22,658 nt of DNA from assembly GCA_049999725.1 (NCBI GenBank), contig JBNGIS010020737.1:49721-72378 (forward strand), in the 5' to 3' direction. This DNA comes from Haplomitrium mnioides (taxonomy: Eukaryota; Marchantiophyta; Haplomitriopsida; Calobryales). Positions 1 through 9,504 of the stretch are shown piece after piece. The notes beneath the pieces are model-generated. The model ran no database searches. It was not told the origin of the DNA and saw only the letters and a program-made list of their open reading frames with translations. How positions within the stretch are numbered: the first letter of the stretch is position 1; the number at the start of each line of letters is the position of its first letter. The translations under genes and the position numbers were made by a program.

Positions 1-190
1 TCATATTTTTGTTCTTTACTTCTGCTCTGTCAATCCATAGATCTATCATATTTTTGCATATTTTTGTTCTTTACTTCTGCTCTGTCAATCCATTGATCTC
101 TCATATTTTTGTTCTTTACTTCTGCTCTGTCAGTCCATCGATCTCTCGTATTTTTGTTGTTTACTTCTGCTCTCTCAATCCATTGATCTC
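1..190. repeat. 45-bp minisatellite, four copies
   Basis: Four head-to-tail copies start at 1, 46, 101 and 146. Copies 1, 3 and 4 are 45 bp; copy 2 is 55 bp because a short 'catatttttg' stretch is duplicated inside it. Each copy opens with 'tcatatttttgttctttact' and closes with a 'ccattgatctc'-like end. A decayed fifth start ('tcttatta') follows at 191. The array is cut by the left edge of the window, so its true length is unknown. Short ORFs cross it on both strands, but they only repeat the 15-codon translation of the unit (45 is a multiple of 3) and are not taken as genes. Confidence 0.9.
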
Positions 191-250
191 TCTTATTAGA
201 GCTCTTGTGAGCTTGCATGCACTGCATGTCTTCTGCTCTGCATGTTTTGT

Positions 251-2236
251 TGGGTATGACAACAGACATTGATAAGAGGGAGATTACAGAGTTTGTTATT
301 TTCTGGTACTACAGTAACTCCCATCTTGAAATAGGGGGTAACAAATGATCGATTAAGTGGTGAAATGTTAAGTAACATTGAGGCAGCGAAGTTCATGATG
401 AATCTTCGTTGTTGTGGTTGAAGTGGATGATATATCTCATATTCGGCATTGCATGTCTCCTCTATTTTGAGCAACGGGCAAACATTCGTGCATCCAGCAT
501 GAAATTAAACATCACAAATGACAGTTTGCAAAGTCTATCGTTCGACAGTGTACTGGGATGTATGAGTGATGAATCTAGTACAATACAAAGATTATCTACT
601 GAATTATTAGCAAAAGGTGATGTGAACGAAAGCTGCACTTGAAGAGATCTGCAGAAGAAAGATAACAAAAATCAGAAACGAACACATTTAATGACATCTA
701 CAAAATAAACTAAAGAGAACAAACAAACCTGATTTCAACATAAGCATGCAGAGAGAGCTGCAATGCCGGATTTCAGAGTGATGCTGATTGAAAAAACAAA
801 GAAAAAAAATCTGGTTTAAACAGAAGATGAGTTGAAAAAAAAGAGCTGCCCTCGAAGAATATGTGGTGAATAAATCAGCAATATGTTCTGTTCTTACTTA
901 TTTGCTGCAAACAGACTCTAAAATAAGAACCGAAGATGATGCTGTGAAGAAAGAACAATAATAGAAGCAGATTGAGGATCTATTGACGAGAACAGAAGAC
1001 CTATTTATTGAACCTGAACACACAAATCTGAAATCGACAGCAGATTATCATTTGACGAAGAACCAGCAAAATAATATCTGATTGTTGAACAACAATAAAT
1101 CGACAAAGAAGCCAAACAAATAATCAGAACTGCTGAAGAGAATAAAGAAGAGCGATAATAGAATCTATCAAACACAAAACAAAGAGAAGATTTATATCAG
1201 AGAAAACTTTGAATAACAGTCAAGCAGAACATGGACACTTGCACAAAGTAGTGGCTGAAGACGATTGCAACATAAAGAAGACTTGTTCATCGACCTGCAA
1301 AATTGAATATATATAAGAGAGCAAAATTATAAGCAAAACAAAGGAGACTTTGGACATGTCCACAGAAGCATGTTTAGGAGGTGTAGCGGTGCCGTTCCTG
1401 TGCATCCATGGCCATCGGTTGGTCTAACAGACATTAAAAAAGAAACGAGTAGATCTAATCAAAGTTATGAACTCGGCAAAGAACAAAACGAAGAGCTGAA
1501 AACCAAAGACGATGCAAGGCTTCCTAAGAACTAATGAATCAAATGTAAAGAAATTCAAAGACGATGAACAGAAGAACCTTATTTGATGAAGAATAGCAGA
1601 TGATACTTTGAAGAAGAGCTCCACTCAAATGTTCGACACATGTTGAACAAAATCAAAAACATTCAAATCGATAAAAGAGCTGCTCTGTGAACAACAGAGT
1701 AGTGAGCTTCTTAATGTATCAAAACAAAAAAGAACTAATCACATGTTCGTAAATCGATGGAAAAATGAATGAGCTTATTGAAGAAGCCTTAAGTCGACGA
1801 AGAACAGCTAGACAAAGAAAGCTCACAAAGAAGACATATACACCAAGAAGCATTTGATGCAGCAAACGCAAAGCTCATAAATGGACGAAATCTGCTTGAA
1901 AAAAGAGAACAACAACATCAAATGGAAGAAGCAAACTCTAGTGTCATAAACACAATTCTATGGAAACAAAACAAAAACATGTGAGCTTCTCGATGTTGAA
2001 CATAGCAAATCGATGAAGAAGACAATAGCACTATGAAGACCTAAAGATGGAAACGAGCACTTGAACACTGCAACTCGACAAAACCTTGAAGAGTCGAGCA
2101 CGAATGCAATGTGGCTCAGTTCAATGGTCTCACAAACACTATACATAGTATTCGACAGACTGAATTGATTGAAGGACAACACAATATACAATTATCTGAA
2201 ATTGCAAGAGAACATAGTACCTTGCTGCAAGAGTAA
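251..2236 (+). pseudogene. Decayed coiled-coil-rich protein gene, family not recognised
   Basis: Patches of protein-like sequence follow one another on the + strand, broken by stops and frameshifts. At 260-418 a frame includes 'LIRGRLQSLLFSGTTV' and 'EAAKFMMNLRCCG', with a TAG at 332-334 and a TGA at 419-421. The frame then shifts, and 409-642 continues with 'SDESSTIQRLSTELLAKGD'. From 629 another shift gives 'KAALEEICRRK'. Positions 842-1078 are open except for two adjacent stops at 959-964 and are rich in Glu, Lys, Asp and Leu ('RAALEEYVVNKSAICSV', 'KQIEDLLTRTEDLF'). Positions 2099-2233 are open and end 'EIAREHSTLLQE' before a TAA. The middle, 1080-2098, is A-rich with only hints of the same character. 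Heptad-like acidic and basic runs suggest a long coiled-coil protein. I do not recognise the family. It could be a retroposed copy or the relic of an internal part of a large gene. Confidence 0.45.
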
Positions 2237-2562
2237 TTGTAAGATGTTGTTGGAGAAGGCAAACCAATTCGGAAGATTGAAGATACAAAATTGAAAAATC
2301 TAAAGAAATTACAAAGAATCCATAAGCAAAATGATTAACTTAACATGCATATGAGATCCAATTGTTGCTAAGATACTCCACAATTGCAAATTGATGATTG
2401 GAGAGTGTTGATTCAAGATTGATTTGTGACAACATACAAGTTCAAATTCTGTCAACAACAAATATATCAGGGAAGATACACATCTCAAACAAATTTGAGC
2501 TATTCTCAATACTGCAAGTCAAAGATCAAATCAGTTTCAACAACAAAATTTTCAGAATTTTT
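2237..2562. other. AT-rich spacer, possibly a degraded copia 5' LTR end
   Basis: No credible gene is present. The end of this stretch resembles the end of the copia 3' LTR: 'aacaaaattttca' at 2542-2554 against 'aacaaaatcttca' at 7610-7622, 12 of 13 identical. A second weak match is 'gggaagatacacat' near 2470 against 'ggaagataatacat' near 7520. A TGG-containing stretch follows at 2563, where a primer-binding site would be expected. The upstream part does not align convincingly with the 3' LTR, so a 5' LTR is only a possibility. Confidence 0.3.
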
Positions 2563-2582
2563 TGGTTTATAGTTTGAGCACT
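2563..2582 (+). other. Candidate degenerate primer-binding site
   Basis: The stretch 'tggtttatagtttgagcac' lies about 30 bp before the gag start codon. It can be read as a plant copia primer-binding site, complementary to the initiator methionine tRNA 3' end (usual form TGGTATCAGAGC), with a few inserted T residues. The position suits the role; the match is imperfect and could be chance in AT-rich DNA. Confidence 0.3.
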
Positions 2583-2613
2583 GAATTGCTAAACCTTAAA
2601 CCATACTACAATC

Positions 2614-3560
2614 ATGGAAAAGCTCAGCTTCAAACCATTCACTGTAGATGGAGAGAATTATCTCTCTTGGTCATTGGATGCTTGCAGCTCACCTTGTCTC
2701 TAAGGGATTAGAGACAACAATTCTAACTGATGATATAAGTGCACAACAGAAAGCACAAGCACTGGTTTTTCTGATGCATCACCTTACTGATCCTCTTAAA
2801 CTCCAGTATCTCAATGAGAGAAATCTTAGAGCTTTGTAGGATCGACCCAAGGACAGGTTTGATCATACGAAGACAATCCACTTGCCCAAAGCCAAACATG
2901 ATTGGGTAAATCTAAGAGTTCAAGACTTCACTACAATTTCTAAATACAACAGTGAATTATTCAGGATTACCTCATAGCTCACTTTATGTTGGAAATCTGT
3001 TAATGATGAGGAACAGATAGAGAAGACTCTATCAACATTCCATCCGACAAATATGATTCTGTCACCACAGTACAGAAATATGAGATTCACATGATACTCA
3101 AAATTGATAGCTCATATGCTAGTTGCTGAGAAACATCAAGAACTTTTATTGAAGAACTCTAAAGTGAGACCACCTGGCACATTGCCTGTTTCTCAGCCTT
3201 TTAAGAAAAAATATTTTGTACTTGCAATAAATAGATGCACTCCCAACAGAAGAGCCAATTACACAAGTGGGAGACAAGCTTCCAAAAGGGGCAGATTCCC
3301 CACTGCAGGCCAAGGATAATCATTCAAGAGGAGGGGCAGAGGCCGAACTACACATGGTCGTCTTTATACAAGAGGAAACAGACGTGGTAGACCTCCTACT
3401 ATGAATTGATCTCCACCATCATCAAGTCATCTGTTGTATGTTTCAGGTGTGGAACACAACGACACACTCAGAAGAGGTGTAGAATCTCTGCACATCTGGT
3501 TTCTTTATACAACCAGAGTAAACACAATGCTATACAACCAGAGACTCGTGCTACTTTTTT
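2614..3560 (+). pseudogene. gag: Copia gag (UBN2-type) with CCHC zinc knuckle, broken
   Basis: Gag forms the particle and binds element RNA. The start at 2614 opens 'MEKLSFKPFTVDGENYLSWS', the typical opening of this plant gag family. A frameshift follows at about 2680, and the protein continues in the frame starting at 2648 ('LTDDISAQQKAQALVFLMHH'). A stop at 2837-2839 replaces the usual Trp before 'DRPKDRFDH', and further stops lie near 2975 and 3090. The later section includes 'LVAEKHQELLLKNSKVRP' (from 3119) and a basic Arg/Gly-rich tail. The nucleic-acid-binding knuckle at 3439-3480 is intact as CX2CX4HX4C (CFRCGTQRHTQKRC). Residues between stops keep good family resemblance, so decay is moderate. 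Confidence 0.85.
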
Positions 3561-3764
3561 GGAAAGGAAGAGACCTTGAGAGATTACATTAAGAATGATG
3601 TAGATCTTGTAGAAAACCACATAATCACCAACAGTTCTCAGATCCTTCCTCTTGAGGACAACAGAACCTGCATCATTGACAGTGGAAGTACTCATACTAT
3701 CTTGAAATGCAGATCTTACTTCTCTCAGATTACACCATCGAGTCGGCGGATGACACCATCATAG
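3561..3764 (+). pseudogene. Copia aspartic protease remnant
   Basis: The frame beginning at 3576 contains 'CIIDSGSTHTILKC'. DSGST is the catalytic motif of retrotransposon aspartic proteases, which cut the polyprotein into its mature parts. The active-site Asp is retained. After about 3720 the frame ends and the homologous sequence continues in the overlapping frame starting at 3707, so a frameshift separates protease from the following gag-pre-integrase region. The catalytic motif is intact, but the gene is not continuous with its neighbours. Confidence 0.8.
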
Positions 3765-4378
3765 GGAGTAATAATCTTGAAGAAGGACATGGACCTGCGA
3801 AGATCATTTTACTGCAGGGGGTAGTCCTCCATATTAAATCTGCCATTTATGCTTCTAGTGCTACTAGGAATTTGATCAGTTTTAAGGACATACGTGACAA
3901 TGACTTCCATAAGCATATTAGTACTCGTAGATATCAGGATGTCTTACACATTTTGCAAAAGACTCTTCAAGGTATGATAATAAAGGAAACATTGTTTGCT
4001 TACCCACTTGGATTTTATGTCACGCAAATCCATGCCTTTCATACCACTACACTACAAACTAATCAATCAAAGTTTTGGCATAAAGGTTTGGGACATCTGG
4101 GTATTGCTATGTTTCATAAGATAATGAAAGTGACCTAAAGTATTTCCACTAGTGTTAACCCCCGCTTGATCACGCAACCATGTAGAGCATGTTCTCAAGG
4201 GAAATTGGTCCTTCCACCAGCGATATCCAAGACTATTATGAATATACCAAAATTCTTTGAACGAATACATGTTGATGTGTGTAGTCCTATGGATCCACTG
4301 AGTGGCTCATTTCGATACTTTTTGGTTATCATATGCGCTTCATCTAAGTGGTCACAAGTCACTTTGCTTTCTACTTGA
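3707..4378 (+). pseudogene. Copia gag-pre-integrase and integrase N-terminal part
   Basis: The frame is open from 3707 to a TAA at 4136-4138 and continues in the same frame to 4378. It contains 'FWHKGLGHLGIAMFHKI', the usual gag-pre-integrase motif. The zinc-binding HHCC set is complete, with His at 4079 and 4094 and Cys at 4181 and 4190. The integrase core then begins with 'IHVDVCSPMDPLSGSFRYF'; its first catalytic Asp codon is 4274-4276. Integrase inserts the cDNA into the host chromosome. The only clear lesion in this part is the TAA between the His pair and the Cys pair. The frame is lost at 4376-4378. Confidence 0.85.
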
Positions 4379-4990
4379 AATTTAGTCTTTCCTAGAATTT
4401 TGGCACACATTTTGTATGACCACATGCATCAATATCCAATACTCAATAGCACATGTCCATTTCCAGAATGGCATTGCTAAACGAGTAATATGCAGCATTC
4501 AAATGATTGCATGACCTATGCTACTGCAAACCAAATTTCTGGTCTCAGCTTGAGGTCATGCAGTATTACATGTTGCATCATTATTGAAATATCGGCCATT
4601 ATCATTTCATTCCTTGACTCCTAACCAGCTTTCCTTCGGGACTACTCCCGACTTATCTCACCCATAAGTTTTCGGATGCTAAGTTCTTATACTTATTATG
4701 GGTCCAAAACAGACTAAGATAGATCCTCAAAGACAGAAAGGCATATATATATATATATATATAAAACTCTACCTCGATTTTTCGCCATCTAGATACATCC
4801 ACAACGGATGTTTTTCAATCCAGATTTGCGGATTGCCATTTCTATGAGGATATTTTTCCATCTTTATTTGAGGAAAAAAATAAATTATCCTCAATACCGA
4901 AAGAATTACAATGGGTGGCATCATCCACTTTAAGGATTGATCACAGAACTAGGTAGTGTGAGGATAGATCAAGAAATTATTATATTTAAC
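4379..4990 (+). pseudogene. Copia integrase core, C-terminal part, deleted and shifted
   Basis: Homology continues in shifting frames. After the first catalytic Asp region, about 30 residues that normally carry the second catalytic Asp (LDN context) are missing. The sequence jumps to 'AHVHFQNGIAKR' near 4450-4485. In this family the position after 'NG-hydrophobic-A' is the catalytic Glu; here the codon at 4479-4481 is AAA (Lys). Beyond it, 'LTPNQLSFGTTPDLSHP', 'MGPKQTKIDPQRQ' and 'FADCHFYEDIFPSL' match the downstream part of the integrase region, interrupted by stops and by an AT microsatellite. Losing two of three catalytic acidic residues makes the enzyme non-functional. Confidence 0.8.
4743..4762. 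repeat. (AT)10 microsatellite
   Basis: A perfect AT dinucleotide run lies inside the degraded integrase region. Slippage here probably lengthened the sequence between the 'DPQRQ' stretch and the following homologous segment. Confidence 0.9.
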
Positions 4991-5390
4991 TAAAACAATT
5001 GAACTATTGCCAAACTCGTTTAATGAGATTGTGAAGGTGACTAGATCACGCTTACATGATGAAAATGTCCTTGCACGTTTGCAAGAGTTGACAAAACCAG
5101 CACAAGATCAACCACCAAGGGTAAAGATAGGACGTCATTTAGGTGCCAAAGACTCTCAACCCCGGCGAAGAGTTTTGACTCAGAGGATATTACCTGAAGT
5201 AGATGTGCCATCATCATCTAATGCACCTATAACTCCACGGATTGTTTCTCCTTTAGAGATCCCAGAAAATGAAGAAATTTCAATTCACTGTATGAATATT
5301 GGGAATATATAGAAGAGAGAGTGTGCAAATAGATGATCATTTTTCATATATGATTTCTCAGACTATTTCTGATATTCCTCCCAATTCAAG
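4991..5390 (+). pseudogene. Copia integrase-to-RT linker remnant
   Basis: The frame 5007-5312 encodes a basic, proline-rich linker ('VKIGRHLGAKDSQPRRRVL', then 'PLEIPENEEISIHC'). Plant copia elements of this type carry a similar flexible linker with 'G+..G+KD..PR++' and 'EN.EIS..Y' between integrase and reverse transcriptase. The frame ends at a TAG at 5310-5312, and the homologous sequence carries on in another frame with 'DDHFSYMISQ' near 5332-5360. No catalytic role is expected. Confidence 0.7.
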
Positions 5391-6320
5391 GACTATTAAA
5401 GAGGCACAAGATAGCCCTGGTTGGTCAGTATAGGAAAAGGCAATGAATTCAGAATTGGATTCCATGATCCAAAGAAAAGATTTGGAACTATTGTTCTCAC
5501 ACCTCTTGACACCCACTTGATAGGATATCAGTGGATATTTGTCAGAAAGCAAAATGCTAAAAGAAAAATTGTCAGATATAAGGCACGCCTTGTAGCCAAA
5601 GGCTATACACAAATACCTCGAAGAGACTTTGATCTCATATATGCCCCTACAATGGATGTTATTACTTGTCGGTACCTAGTTGGCTTTTTCCTAGGACATA
5701 AGCTCATGATACATCAAATGGATGTAGTCACAACATACTTTTATGGCATATAAAATACCCATATTTATATGAGAGCACCTCCAGAGCTGATTTCCAAGAA
5801 TATCTATCATATCTAGAGAGAGCATGTCTCCAAGAGGAAACCTCAGAGCCATACATCTACTTCTACACACCATACCACTATGAGGTCCAGTGGAGTGAGT
5901 ACTAAGCATCAAGCTATAGCCCCTACGATGCAGATATCAACAAGTAGGCCTTTAGCCCCTCTTGTGCATCAATCTATGCATGTAGTCAAGGATAAATATG
6001 CAGTTCAGATCATGAGATCTATATATAGACTTAAGCAAAGTAGCAAAATATGGTATCAAAATTTTCAGGAAGAGATGTTAACTATGGGTTTTCACCATGA
6101 CGACATTGCGCTATGCTTATTTATTAAACATGTCAACAATGAATTTATAATTGTTGCAATTTATGTTGATGATATTAATCTTTTGGTCATAAATCCTTAC
6201 TTCAGCATACTATTATAATGCTTAAGAAAATTTTTGACATGAAAGATATTGGCGAGACCACTTATTGTCTAGGAATTCAATTTTAGTACTTACAAGATAG
6301 CATACTTTTGCTTCAAAGTA
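5391..6320 (+). pseudogene. Copia reverse transcriptase with extra internal segment
   Basis: Reverse transcriptase copies element RNA into DNA. It begins with 'TIKEAQDSPGW' and a TAG at 5431-5433, and shifts frame near 5480. It is then readable in one frame from 5421 to 6218, with stops at 5751-5753 and 5814-5816. Recognisable blocks are 'GYQWIFVRKQN', 'VRYKARLVAKGYTQ', 'MDVVTTYFYG', 'SIYRLKQSSKIWYQ' and the catalytic 'YVDD' at 6162-6173, which is intact. About 68 codons (5790-5993) lie between 'MRAPPEL' and 'YAVQIMRSIYRLKQ', where related elements have roughly 15-20; the extra part is Ser/Thr/His-rich and keeps frame. After 6218 a frameshift leads to 'DMKDIGETTYCLGIQF' near 6237-6285. Confidence 0.88.
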
Positions 6321-7130
6321 CATGTACAAAGAAAGTTCTCAAACAATTTAATATGGATAAATTTCATCTTGTTACATTTCCTATAGAGGTACGTATATTG
6401 GATTGAGATAAAAATATGTTTAAGAAGAGAACCAAAAATGAGCCCTTACTTAAATCTGAGAAGCCTTATCTCTCAGCCATTGGCGCTCTTATGTTTCTTG
6501 CCAACCAAACTCGTCCTCATATTTCATTTGTCGTGAACTTGCTTTCTAGACACAGTTCACAACCCATTATACGATATTGGAATAGGATTAAACGTATTTT
6601 TTGATATGTACAAGACACCATTGATATGGGACTTTGTTACCCTAGACACACTGATAAGATCCTCATCGATTATGCTAATGTTGGTTATCTATCTGATCAA
6701 GATGATGCAAAATCACAAACCGGCTATGTATTTCTATATGGCTCTACTATTATATCTTAGAAGAGTACTAAGCAGACACTAACTTGTACCTCTTCTAATC
6801 ATTTAGAGATTATAATGTTGTATGAGGTTAGTAGGGAGTGTAGTTGGCTTAGAAGGATGATTGATCATATAAGTGTGCATGTTGGTTTGCCTTGTTTGAC
6901 TAATCATGGTGTTCTATTTGAAGATAATTTGCCATATATTGAACAAGTTTCAAAGGGATTCATTAAAGGAGACCATATCAAGCACATTGCGCCAAAATTC
7001 TTCTTTACATATAAGCAGCAGGATGAGACTATTTTTGTGTAGGTTACTGCAGGCAAGAACAATTGAGCCAACTTGTTTACAAAGGCATTGCCGTCAGCTC
7101 TTCATCGGCTACATTGTGACAACATTGGCC
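6321..7130 (+). pseudogene. Copia RT thumb and RNase H remnant
   Basis: RNase H degrades the RNA strand of the hybrid during reverse transcription. The frame 6416-6604 gives 'YLSAIGALMFLANQTRPHIS' and 'HSSQPIIRYWNRIKRI', ending at a stop. It continues with 'TIDMGLCYPRHTDKI', 'DYANVGYLSDQDDAKSQTGY', a TAG near 6760 in place of Trp before 'KSTKQTL', 'SSNHLEI', and 'FEDNLPYIEQVSKGFIKGDH' to 'HIAPKFFFTYKQQ'. The final 'LFTKALPSALH' match lies near 7072-7105 in a shifted frame. In related enzymes the first catalytic Asp sits in 'YADAGYLSD'; here it is Asn (AAT at 6677-6679). The acidic residues of 'SNHLEI' and 'FEDN' remain. Confidence 0.85.
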
Positions 7131-7368
7131 TACGTCAACTTTCTCGACTATTGGAAAATTGACATGATGTCATTATTATTACTATTTTTCATCTATGTGC
7201 TCGTAGATCTAGGTGGTTGTACTCTTTCTCTCACAAAAGTATGAGAGGGTTTTAATGAGCCAACACATTTGTCTTGCATAGGAGCATATGAAAGGTATGT
7301 TGATGGAGTTGGTATAACTTAGATAACTATATCTCATTGTTTGTTTGTAACATTCCCATATTACAACC
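7131..7368. other. Copia 3' untranslated stretch
   Basis: Between the end of the polyprotein homology and the polypurine tract there is about 240 bp with no recognisable domain. A 112-codon frame (6906-7244) crosses into it, but it is out of frame with RNase H over most of its length and is not considered a gene. Confidence 0.5.
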
Positions 7369-7377
7369 AAGAGGGAG
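7369..7377 (+). other. Copia polypurine tract
   Basis: The purine run 'aagagggag' lies immediately before the TG that starts the 3' LTR. This is where plus-strand DNA synthesis is primed in LTR retrotransposons. The arrangement is standard for plant copia elements. Confidence 0.8.
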
Positions 7378-7622
7378 TGTTAAGATATAATGTAAAGTTA
7401 CTCTAAGTTATATTAGATTAGTTAATAAGAACTATAATCTAATTTCTATAAGAACATATAGTTGTAACTATATGCAAAAGAGATGAGAAAGATGAGAAGA
7501 GAAGAGAGATGATAAATAAGGAAGATAATACATGTGATGAGCTAGTGAGTCGCATGACTATTTTCTAGTGAATGATTTCCTTTAATCACTTTAAACCCTT
7601 TACTCCTTTAACAAAATCTTCA
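7378..7622 (+). mobile_element. Copia 3' LTR (about 245 bp)
   Basis: The LTR starts with TGTTAAGATATAATG directly after the polypurine tract. The proposed end is the CA at 7621-7622, just before satellite sequence begins; this end is inferred from the CA and from the similar 13-bp ending before the gag gene. Two perfect inverted repeats lie inside: 8-bp arms at 7413-7420 and 7435-7442, and 9-bp arms at 7455-7463 and 7466-7474 with a 2-bp centre. A purine-rich stretch of short gagaa-like repeats occupies 7480-7530. Without a clear 5' partner the right boundary has limited certainty. Confidence 0.7.
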
Positions 7623-9220
7623 TGGAATGGTTTGACACTCCGCATGAAGACAAGGAGTAAAATAAATAAATAAAAGTTGGCATAGTTTAGTAAACTCAAG
7701 TAAAACAAACAAATAGAAGTTACCATAGTTTAGTAAGAACATATGCACAATAGAACCACTCTGCATGAAGATAAAGGAATGAAAAAGACAAATAGAAGTC
7801 AACAAGGTCTAGTAAAATGGAGTAAACAATAGAAGCTACTATAGTCTAGCAAAAACATATGCACAACACAACCACTTGCCATGGACACAAGGAGTAGAAC
7901 AAACAAATAGCACTTAACATAGTTTAGTAAAATAGAGTAAAACAAGCAAAAGGAAGTTACCATAGTGTAGTAAAAGCATATGCACAATACAACCACTCCA
8001 CATAAACATAAGGAGTAAAAAAAACAAATAGAAGTTGACATAGTTTAGTAAAATAGAGTATTACAAACAAATAGAAGTTACTATAGTCTAGTAAAAACAT
8101 ATACACAATACAATCACTATGCATGAACATAAGAGTAAAACAAACAAATAGAAGTTGACATAGTTTAGTAAAATAGAGTAAAACAAACAAATAGAAGTTG
8201 ATATAGTTTAGTAAAATCAAGTAAAACAAACAAATAAAAGTTACTATAGCCTAGTAAAACCATATGCACAATACAACCATTCTATATGAAGATAAGGAGT
8301 AAAACAAACAAATAAAAGTTGACATAGTTTAGTAAAATGAGGTAAAACAAACAAATAGAAGTTACCATAGTCTAGTAGCAACATATCCACAACACATACA
8401 CTCGACAAGAAAATATGGAGTAAAGCAAACAAAAATAGAAATTCACATAGTTTAGTAACATGGAGTAAAACAAATAGAAGCTACCTCAGTCTACTAAAAA
8501 TATATGCACAACACAACCACTCTACATGAAGATAAGGAGTAAAAAAACAAATAAAGTTTGACATAGTTTAGCAAAATGGAGTAAAACAAACAAATGGAAG
8601 CTACCATAGTCTAATACCATATGCACAACACAACCACTCCACATGAGAATAACGAGTAATACAAGCAAAAAAAGTTGATATAGTTTAGCAAAATGGAGTA
8701 AAACAAACAAATAAAAGCTAAGAGAGTCTAGTAGAAAACACAACCACTCCGCATAAAGATAAGGAGTAAAACAAACAAATAGAAGTTGAAATAGTTTAAT
8801 AAAATGGAGTAAAACAAGAAAATAGATGTTACCATAGTTTAGTGAATATATATGCATAACACAACCTTTCCATATGAAGATGAAGAGCAAAAAAAAACAA
8901 ATAAAAGTTGACATAGTTTAGTAAAATTGAGTAACAAAAACAAATATAAACTCACAAATAAAAACAAATGCACAACACAACACATCCACATGAAGATAAG
9001 GAGTAAAACAAACAAAAAGAAGCTACCATAGTCTAGTAGAAACATATGCGCAACACAACCACTCCACATGAAGACAAGAAGTAAAACAAACAAATAAAAG
9101 TTGGCATAGTTTAGAAAAATAGAGTACAACAAACAAATAGAAGCTACCATAGCTTAGTAAAACCATATACACAACACAACCGCTCTTCATGAAGATAAAA
9201 AGTAAACTAAGCAAATAGAA

Positions 9221-9390
9221 GCTGAGATAGTTTAGTAAAATTGAGTTCAAAAAACAAATAGAAGATACTATAGTCTAGAAAAAACATATGCACAACAAAC
9301 CCAAAGCTGAGATAGTTTAGTAAAATTGAGTTCAAAAAACAAATAGAAGATACCATAGTCTAGAAAAAATATATGCACTACAAACCCACT
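9221..9390. repeat. Recent 85-bp duplication within the satellite
   Basis: Two adjacent, nearly identical 85-bp segments begin at 9221 and 9306, each opening 'gctgagatagtttagtaaaa' and carrying the same unusual 'gagttcaaaaaacaaataga' variant. They match each other far better than neighbouring monomers do, which points to a recent local duplication. The unit lacks the 'gaagataaggagtaaaac' part of unit A. Confidence 0.8.
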
Positions 9391-9504
9391 CCGCATGAAG
9401 AGAATGAGTAAAACAAATAAATAAAAGTTGAGATAGTTAAATAAAATAGAGTAAAACAAGCAAATAGAAGCTACCATAGTCTAGTAAAAACATATGCACA
9501 ACAC

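Larger units (their letters stand above)
2563..7622 (+). mobile_element. Dead Ty1/copia LTR retrotransposon (5' LTR not recognised)
   Basis: The gene order is gag, protease, integrase, reverse transcriptase, RNase H, then polypurine tract and LTR. Integrase before reverse transcriptase is diagnostic of Ty1/copia rather than Ty3/gypsy. Domain landmarks on the + strand are a CCHC zinc knuckle at 3439-3480, a DSGST protease motif near 3678, an HHCC integrase finger (4079-4192), a YVDD reverse-transcriptase motif at 6162-6173, and RNase H sequence at 6600-7130. Internal length is about 4.8 kb, normal for plant copia elements. Stops, frameshifts, an integrase deletion and substitutions at catalytic residues show it cannot move by itself. 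The gag resembles plant elements carrying the UBN2-type gag domain. The 3' end abuts the satellite array. Confidence 0.9.

Noticed and set aside
196-474. 92-codon minus-strand ORF
   Set aside because: It lies antisense to the patchy + strand protein relic, has no recognised motif, and is a shadow frame.
6906-7244. 112-codon + strand ORF
   Set aside because: It is out of frame with the RNase H homology it overlaps.
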